NCBI GenBank assembly: GCA_029259795.1
Contig: JAJDEM010000017.1
Span: 1-36,723, forward strand
Source of the DNA: Planctomycetota bacterium
GTDB lineage: Bacteria; Planctomycetota; PLA2; JAEUHO01
Reading direction: 5' to 3'
DNA length: 36,723 bases
The notes below the pieces were generated by a model. The model did no database searches, was not told where the DNA came from, and was given only the letters and a program-made list of their open reading frames with translations. Position 1 is the first letter of the stretch, and each line of letters opens with the position of its first letter. Shown here one piece after another: positions 31,955 through 36,723 of this stretch. Made by a program: the position numbers and the translations under genes.

Positions 31955-31960
31955 AGCCTA
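31955..31960 (-). promoter_or_regulatory. Possible -10 box placed for a leaderless transcript
   Basis: TAGGCT on the minus strand, 6 bases before the ATG at 31948; no Shine-Dalgarno site. Confidence 0.38.
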
Positions 31961-31998
31961 CGGTCCCGGGGAGCGCTCGGGGAGCCTGGCCTGCTTCG

Positions 31999-32277
31999 CT
32001 ATCCCTTGGCGGGGCGCTTGCGGAGGTAGAGCTCGCGGTAGCCGTGGGCGCTGCACTGGAAGTCCACAGCGACCTGATAGAGCGCGTAGAGCGGGTCGCG
32101 CTCGGCGTCCGGGTGATCACTCCGGCCGAGCATCTCGAGGAACTCATGGGCCCGCGTCGCCGCGTCGCTGACCGTGGCACTCAGCCGCGTGGCGCTGCCG
32201 CCATCGGCGCGCGGCGAGGCCGGTCCCTCTACGCCTTGAGTCTGCGTGCCTTCGGTCTTCGGCGTCGGTCGGACCAT
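31999..32277 (-). CDS. Small hypothetical protein
   Basis: 92 residues, hydrophilic, with a Thr/Pro/Gly/Ala-rich first third and a helical C-terminal part (DAATRAHEFLEMLGRSDHPDAERDPLYALYQVAVDFQCSAHGYRELYLRKRPAKG). No signal peptide or membrane segment. AGGAGG eight bases before the ATG is one of the best ribosome-binding sites in the window and supports a real gene. The family is unknown to me. Confidence 0.6.
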   Translation of the reverse strand: MVRPTPKTEGTQTQGVEGPASPRADGGSATRLSATVSDAATRAHEFLEMLGRSDHPDAERDPLYALYQVAVDFQCSAHGYRELYLRKRPAKG

Positions 32278-32326
32278 GGCCTGTCCCTCCTGAGACCGCC
32301 CGATCCTAGGCCTTCGGACCGACGGC

Positions 32327-32890
32327 CTACTTCGCCGCGCGCAGGCCGTCGAGGACCTCGGCGACGCGCTCGTGGCTGGCCCGCGGGCCCTTCACGATCA
32401 GCGCGGAGGTGCCCTGCAGGCGGACGGTCAGCTGGGCCCAGACCGCTTCCCCGACGCCCGCTTTGACGCTCGCCAGCAGGGCCTCGCTCGTCATGCCTTG
32501 GACCAGATCGTTGACGGCGTGGATCTGGACGACGTAGCCCCGCGTCGGTTCGGGCTTCGGCGGGTGGAGCGCGCGCTCGGCCGCCTGCTTGGCCGCGAGG
32601 GCATCAGACGCCGTGCGGAGCGCCCGGATGGCGCTGAGGTGCTGATCGATCGCCTTGAGCGCCTCCGGGGTCCCCCGCACCACCAGGATGCCGTTCTTGG
32701 TCTCGAGGTCCTTGAGGTCGTAGTAGCGCAGGCGCAGGCGAGCGGGGCCGTCCGCGGGCTCCTGGCTGGCGACGGCGGGCGCCGCTGGCGGCTGTGCCAC
32801 GGGGGTGCGCGGGCGGCTCCGGCAGGCGCTCACGGGCAGCAACCCAAGGACGAGCAGGCTGACGGCGATCCAAGACGAGGCTCTGGGCAT
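32327..32890 (-). CDS. Lipoprotein with secretin-N-like repeats
   Basis: 187 residues. Signal peptide ending in lipobox VSAC, lipidated cysteine at residue 23, then an Arg/Pro/Ala linker. The mature part has two short alpha-beta units: YYDLKDLETKNGILVVRGTPEALKAIDQHLSAI and YVVQIHAVNDLVQGMTSEALLASVKAGVG followed by LQGTSALIVKGPRASHERVAEVLDGL. The strand-helix-strand with a closing VxGxxxxxxxVxxxL(D) recalls secretin N domains, so this may be a small pilotin-like or periplasmic binding protein; that is an inference. GGGAGG precedes the ATG at a suitable distance. It is divergent from the frd operon. Confidence 0.68.
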   Translation of the reverse strand: MPRASSWIAVSLLVLGLLPVSACRSRPRTPVAQPPAAPAVASQEPADGPARLRLRYYDLKDLETKNGILVVRGTPEALKAIDQHLSAIRALRTASDALAAKQAAERALHPPKPEPTRGYVVQIHAVNDLVQGMTSEALLASVKAGVGEAVWAQLTVRLQGTSALIVKGPRASHERVAEVLDGLRAAK

Positions 32891-32982
32891 GCTGGCCCTC
32901 CCCCAGCAGTAGAGGCGGTGGCCGTCACGCTTGAATCATCCGGGGTCGGGGCCGCCTCCCGCCTCACCAGCCGCGCCGGGGC

Positions 32983-33010
32983 TTGTGCCCATTTCGTGGG
33001 CGGGTAGAAC
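32983..33010 (+). promoter_or_regulatory. Probable promoter of the frdCAB operon
   Basis: TTGTGC (32983-32988) and TAGAAC (33005-33010) are separated by 16 bases. The predicted start leaves a leader of about 28 bases containing the GGAGA site of frdC. Confidence 0.42.
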
Positions 33011-33044
33011 CACAGTTGCTGCGGGATTCCGCCCTGGAGACGGC

Positions 33045-33791
33045 ATGACGAGCGAACTCGACGATGAGGTCCGCAAGAGCCGGATGCCGGCTCGACTGGA
33101 CTTCTGGCAAAGTGCCACCGGGCTGCTGCTGGCCTTGTTCATGTGGACCCACTTGATGTTGGTCTCGAGCATCCTGATCAGCAAGGACGCGATGCTCTTC
33201 GTGACCCGGATGATGGAGGGCAGCACCAACCCCAGCGAAGAGGCCGGCTACCCGATCATCGTCTCGATCCTCGCCGTCATCGTGCTGATCATCTTCGTCG
33301 TGCACGCGGGCCTCGCGATGCGCAAGCTGCCGGCGAACTGGAAGCAATGGCGCACGATGCGCTCGCACGTGAAGATGATGAAGCATGGCGACACCACCCA
33401 GTGGTGGATCCAGGCCATCACCGGCTTCATCATGTTCTTCCTCGGCTCGGCGCACATCATCATCATGGCGACGAATGCCGACAAGATCGGCCCGCATCAG
33501 TCGGCCGATCGCTTCGTCTCGATGGGCCTCTGGCCGCTGTACTTCATCCTGCTGTTCGCCGTCGAGCTGCACGGCGCGATCGGCATGTACCGCCTCATCG
33601 TGAAGTGGGGCTGGTTCGACGGGAAGGATCCCGTGGCCAACCGCAAGCGCATGAAGAAGCTCAAGATGGCCATCTCCGTGTTCTTCCTCGTCCTGGGTCT
33701 CCTGTCGTTTGCGGCGTACATGCGGATCGGCCTCCAGAACAAGGCGGACGGCACGGTCGGCATTCCCTACGGCGGCGAGTCGGGCCACTAG
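33045..33791 (+). CDS. frdC: Fumarate reductase/succinate dehydrogenase dihaem cytochrome b subunit
   Basis: 248 residues with five transmembrane helices. It matches the Wolinella succinogenes-type FrdC pattern closely: [25 protein letters not shown] at the start, [25 protein letters not shown] in the middle, and [23 protein letters not shown]. The four haem ligands correspond to H36, H87, H137 and H176. E174 corresponds to the glutamate of the proton (E) pathway, and an acidic E65-E66 lies where the menaquinol-site glutamate is found. It therefore probably anchors the enzyme and exchanges electrons with menaquinone. GGAGA precedes the ATG. It heads an operon with frdA 47 bases downstream. 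The direction in the cell, fumarate reduction or succinate oxidation, is not shown by sequence. Confidence 0.93.
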   Translation: MTSELDDEVRKSRMPARLDFWQSATGLLLALFMWTHLMLVSSILISKDAMLFVTRMMEGSTNPSEEAGYPIIVSILAVIVLIIFVVHAGLAMRKLPANWKQWRTMRSHVKMMKHGDTTQWWIQAITGFIMFFLGSAHIIIMATNADKIGPHQSADRFVSMGLWPLYFILLFAVELHGAIGMYRLIVKWGWFDGKDPVANRKRMKKLKMAISVFFLVLGLLSFAAYMRIGLQNKADGTVGIPYGGESGH

Positions 33792-33838
33792 CGCTCGCGA
33801 CGAGGTGTCCCAAGGGCACCTCCCAAGAAGGGTTACCC

Positions 33839-35809
33839 ATGAAGGTCCTCTACACCGACTCCTTGGTCATCGGCGGCGGCCTCGCGGGCTTGCGCGTTGC
33901 GATCGCCTCGAAGAACCGCGGTCTCGACACGCTCGTGCTCTCGCTGATTCCGGCCAAGCGCTCGCACTCCGCGGCCGCGCAGGGCGGCATGCAGGCGAGC
34001 CTGGCCAACAGCGTCAAGAGCAAGGACGACAACGAGGACGTCCACTTCGCCGATACGGTGAAGGGCAGCGACTGGGGCTGTGACCAGAAGGTCGCGCGCA
34101 TGTTCGCCAACACCGCTCCCAAGGCCATCCGCGAGCTGGCGACCTGGGGTGTCCCGTGGAGCCGCGTACGCAAGGGCGACCGTGAGGTCGTCATCAACGC
34201 CGAGCGTGTCACCATCACCGAGGACGCCGAGGACCACGGCCTCATCACCTCGCGCGACTTCGGCGGCACGAAGAAGTGGCGCACCTGCTACACCGCCGAC
34301 GGCACCGGCCACACGATGCTCTACGCGATGGACAACCGCGCCATCGAGATGGGCATTCCCGTCCACGATCGCAAGGAGGCGATCGCCCTGATTCACGAGG
34401 GCGACCGCTGCTACGGCGCGATCGTCCGCGACCTGGTCACCGGCGAGCTGATCGCCTACGTGGCCAACGCAACGACCATGGCCACCGGCGGCTACGGCCG
34501 GCTGTACTCGATCTCCACCAACGCCATCATCAACGAGGGCATGGGTGCGGCCATCACGCTCGAGACGGGCAAGGCGCCGCTGGGCAACATGGAGGCCGTG
34601 CAGTTTCACCCGACGGCCATCGTTCCGGCCGGCATCCTCACAACGGAAGGCTGTCGTGGCGACGGCGGCCTGCTGCGCGACGTCGACGGCTACCGGTTCA
34701 TGCCCGACTACGAGCCCGACAAGAAGGAGCTCGCCAGCCGCGACGTCGTCTCGCGCCGCATGACCGAGCACATCCGCAAGGGCAAGGGCGTGCCCTCGCC
34801 CTACGGCCCGCACCTCTGGCTCGACATCACGTTGCTGGGCCGCGAGCACATCGAGAAGAACCTGCGCGAGGTCAAGGAGATCTGCGAGTACTTCCTCGGC
34901 ATCGACCCCGCCGTGGACTTCATCCCGGTTCGTCCGACGCAGCACTACTCGATGGGTGGGGTACGTACGACACCGAAGGGCGAGAGCCCGGGCCTCAAGG
35001 GGCTGTTCTCGGTAGGCGAGGCTTCGTGCTGGGACATGCACGGCTTCAACCGCCTGGGGGGCAACTCGGTCGCCGAGACGGCCGTTGCCGGCATGATCGT
35101 CGGTGAGTACGTCGTCGACCACTGCGAGTCACAAGACGTCGACATCGACATCGCTACCGTGCGCAAGTTCCTTGCCCGCGAGCAGGCCAACATCGACGCG
35201 GTGTTCGAGCGCCCCGAGGGCGAGAGCGTCTGGGACATTCGCAACGCGATGCAGACGATCATGATGGAGAAGGTCGGCATCTTCCGCAACGGACCCGACC
35301 TCGAGGAGGCCGTCGAAGAGCTGAAGGTGCTGCTCACGCGCAGCCGCTCGATCAAGGTTGCGGCCCCGGCGCGCGGCGCCAACCCCGAGCTCGAACAGGC
35401 GCTGCGCGTGCCGCGCATGCTGAAGCTCGCGCTCTGCATTGCGAAGGGCGCACGCGATCGGACCGAGAGCCGCGGCGCGCACTCGCGCGAGGACTTCCCC
35501 GACCGCAATGACCGTGACTGGCTCTCGCGCACGCTGGCCGTCTGGGCGAACCCCGACGACCTCGAGCCTGAGCTGACCTACGAGACGCTGGACATCATGG
35601 AGATGGAGATGCCTCCGGGCTCGCGTGGCTACGGCAACGCGAAAGCCATCGAGCATCCCGACACCGCCAAGCGGGTCGCCCAGATCGAGGCGCTGAAGGC
35701 GTCCATGCCGGACGCCGATCGCTTCCAGATCCAAGAAGCCTTGATGCCCTACGAGCTGCCCGAGAAGTACCAGGGCAAGAACGAGCGCAGTGGAGTGGAG
35801 TACGCATGA
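33839..35809 (+). CDS. frdA: Fumarate reductase/succinate dehydrogenase flavoprotein subunit
   Basis: 656 residues, the same length as the Wolinella protein as I recall it. The FAD-binding GGGLAGLR starts at residue 12 and the covalent FAD histidine is H43 in [10 protein letters not shown]. Active-site residues line up: H257 in QFHPT, catalytic R301 in [10 protein letters not shown]369 in QHYSMGG and R404 in GFNRLGGNS. The C-terminal third ([18 protein letters not shown]) is the conserved helical domain. It interconverts fumarate and succinate and passes electrons through FAD to FrdB, on the cytoplasmic side of the membrane. GAAGGG six bases before the ATG supports the start. It overlaps frdB by four bases (ATGA). 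Confidence 0.96.
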   Translation: MKVLYTDSLVIGGGLAGLRVAIASKNRGLDTLVLSLIPAKRSHSAAAQGGMQASLANSVKSKDDNEDVHFADTVKGSDWGCDQKVARMFANTAPKAIRELATWGVPWSRVRKGDREVVINAERVTITEDAEDHGLITSRDFGGTKKWRTCYTADGTGHTMLYAMDNRAIEMGIPVHDRKEAIALIHEGDRCYGAIVRDLVTGELIAYVANATTMATGGYGRLYSISTNAIINEGMGAAITLETGKAPLGNMEAVQFHPTAIVPAGILTTEGCRGDGGLLRDVDGYRFMPDYEPDKKELASRDVVSRRMTEHIRKGKGVPSPYGPHLWLDITLLGREHIEKNLREVKEICEYFLGIDPAVDFIPVRPTQHYSMGGVRTTPKGESPGLKGLFSVGEASCWDMHGFNRLGGNSVAETAVAGMIVGEYVVDHCESQDVDIDIATVRKFLAREQANIDAVFERPEGESVWDIRNAMQTIMMEKVGIFRNGPDLEEAVEELKVLLTRSRSIKVAAPARGANPELEQALRVPRMLKLALCIAKGARDRTESRGAHSREDFPDRNDRDWLSRTLAVWANPDDLEPELTYETLDIMEMEMPPGSRGYGNAKAIEHPDTAKRVAQIEALKASMPDADRFQIQEALMPYELPEKYQGKNERSGVEYA

Positions 35810-36552
35810 GCACCGTCGACCAGCCCAAGGGCCGCACCCTTGTCTTCAACATCATGCGCTACAACCCGCAGGTTGAGGGCGACAAGCCGAAGATGGTGCG
35901 CTACGAGGTCGAAGAGACCCTCGGCATGACCATCTTCATCGCGCTCAACCACATCCGGGAGACGCGCGAGCCGTCGCTGCTCTTCGACTTCGTCTGCCGC
36001 GCCGGCATCTGCGGCTCCTGCGGCATGATCATCAACGGTCGGCCGGACCTCGCCTGCCGCACGCTCACCACGAAGTTCCCCGACGGCGAGATCACGCTGA
36101 TGCCGCTGCCGGCCTTCAAGCTGATCGGTGACCTCTCCGTCGACACGGGCACGTTCATGCGCCGCGTCAGCGAGCGCGTCGGGAGCTGGATCCACAGCGA
36201 AGAGGCGAAGAACCCGAATCTCAACGTCCTTGAAGAGCGCATGGACCCGGACGTCGCCGACAAGATCTACGAGCTCGACCGCTGCATCGAGTGCGGTTGC
36301 TGCATCTCCGCCTGCGGCACGATGCGCATGCGTGACAGCTTCCTCGGCGCGCGTGGCTTCATGAGCGTGGCGCGCTTCCAGGCCGACCCGCGCGACAAGC
36401 GCACCGACGCCGACTGGTACGAGGTCCTCGGCGACGACGACGGCATCTTCGGCTGCATGACGCTCATGGGCTGCGAAGACACCTGCCCGAAGGACCTGCC
36501 GCACCAGACGAAGATCGCCTACCTGCGTCGCCGAATGGTCAAGGTGAAGTAG
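35806..36552 (+). CDS. frdB: Fumarate reductase/succinate dehydrogenase iron-sulfur subunit
   Basis: 248 residues. The N-terminal ferredoxin domain binds a 2Fe-2S cluster with C64, C69, C72 and C84. The C-terminal domain has [11 protein letters not shown] (160-170): C160, C163, C166 and C227 fit the 4Fe-4S cluster, and C170, C217 and C223 fit the 3Fe-4S cluster. All eleven ligands are present, so electron transfer between FrdA and the haems of FrdC should be intact. It is translationally coupled to frdA. Its last 14 bases overlap the end of the convergent DinB-like gene. No terminator is visible after it. Confidence 0.96.
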   Translation: MSTVDQPKGRTLVFNIMRYNPQVEGDKPKMVRYEVEETLGMTIFIALNHIRETREPSLLFDFVCRAGICGSCGMIINGRPDLACRTLTTKFPDGEITLMPLPAFKLIGDLSVDTGTFMRRVSERVGSWIHSEEAKNPNLNVLEERMDPDVADKIYELDRCIECGCCISACGTMRMRDSFLGARGFMSVARFQADPRDKRTDADWYEVLGDDDGIFGCMTLMGCEDTCPKDLPHQTKIAYLRRRMVKVK

Positions 36553-36723
36553 CCTCATCCGAGGCCGGGTCGTAGCGCACGGACTCACCGCGCGGGATCG
36601 AGATCGACGTCCACGACGATCCTCTGAGTGCGCGTGCGATCTGCACGATCTGACCCACGTGGTAGCCGTAGTGGTCGAGCTGGCGGTGGTGATGCCGCAG
36701 GAGCGCCGATCCCCGTCCACGGC
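36539..36723 (-). CDS. DinB-like (DUF1572) family protein (C-terminal part)
   Basis: The minus-strand frame is open from the window edge to a TGA at 36539-36541, about 60 codons. It reads LLRHHRQLDHYGYHVGQIVQIARALRG and then SSWTSISIPRGESVRYDP. The HxxYHVGQIVxxAR...W.SxSIPRG pattern is that of the last helix and tail of DUF1572/DinB-superfamily four-helix proteins, where this histidine is a metal ligand. Members with known roles use metal to bind thiols; for this group the role is unknown. The 3' end overlaps frdB by 14 bases on the opposite strand. Fusion, start and regulation cannot be seen because the gene runs out of the window. Confidence 0.75.
   Translation of the reverse strand, partial: RGRGSALLRHHHRQLDHYGYHVGQIVQIARALRGSSWTSISIPRGESVRYDPASDEATSP

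Overview
This is about 36.7 kb of very GC-rich bacterial DNA with 37 protein-coding genes, two of them cut by the window edges, and no rRNA, tRNA or CRISPR array that I can recognise. The gene content points to a member of the Planctomycetota, probably a deep-branching one. The clues are a DUF1800/DUF1501 pair, a zinc-ribbon Ser/Thr kinase with a membrane C-terminus, a secreted HEAT-VWA protein, many small secreted proteins and lipoproteins, and frequent absence of Shine-Dalgarno (SD) sites. The assignment is an inference from gene families; no phylogenetic marker was analysed.

Layout. 1-5.9 kb: end of a bacilliredoxin, a secreted thioredoxin-fold protein without its cysteines, a secreted HExxH protein, a CvpA-like membrane protein and a lipoprotein. 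5.9-11.2 kb: a NifB-like protein that has lost its radical-SAM cysteines, a VWA protein, an M50 protease and hypotheticals. 11.6-16.6 kb: an aldehyde dehydrogenase and envelope proteins, including a secretin N-domain protein without a pore domain. 16.6-21.0 kb: a signalling block of DsrE-like protein, FHA-GAF-sigma54 activator, Ser/Thr kinase and coiled-coil protein. 21.0-26.3 kb: a phosphonate biosynthesis operon. 27.3-30.3 kb: the DUF1800-DUF1501 pair, closed by a clear terminator. 30.6-32.9 kb: LemA and small envelope proteins. 33.0-36.6 kb: a complete frdCAB operon with dihaem cytochrome b features of the Wolinella type, then the end of a DinB-like gene.

The most interesting system is the phosphonate operon on the minus strand: PEP mutase fused to a nucleotidyltransferase, a split phosphonopyruvate decarboxylase, a 2-aminoethylphosphonate (AEP) transaminase and a second nucleotidyltransferase. 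The last four junctions are one 11-bp gap and three overlaps. A CDP-alcohol phosphatidyltransferase converges on it, sharing the last bases of the operon. Together they could make PEP into phosphonopyruvate, phosphonoacetaldehyde, AEP, CMP-AEP and finally a phosphonolipid. The mutase carries E-D-N-x5-C-S where known PEP mutases have E-D-K-x5-N-S, and its fused transferase domain has a damaged nucleotide-binding signature.

Two window-wide patterns stand out. Eight genes have a TAnnnT-like box 6-8 bases before the ATG and no SD site, while most of the remaining genes have SD sites; this suggests leaderless transcription. Two intergenic regions carry the same pair of nested hairpins with compensating base changes. 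Several proteins keep a fold but lack the expected catalytic cysteines.
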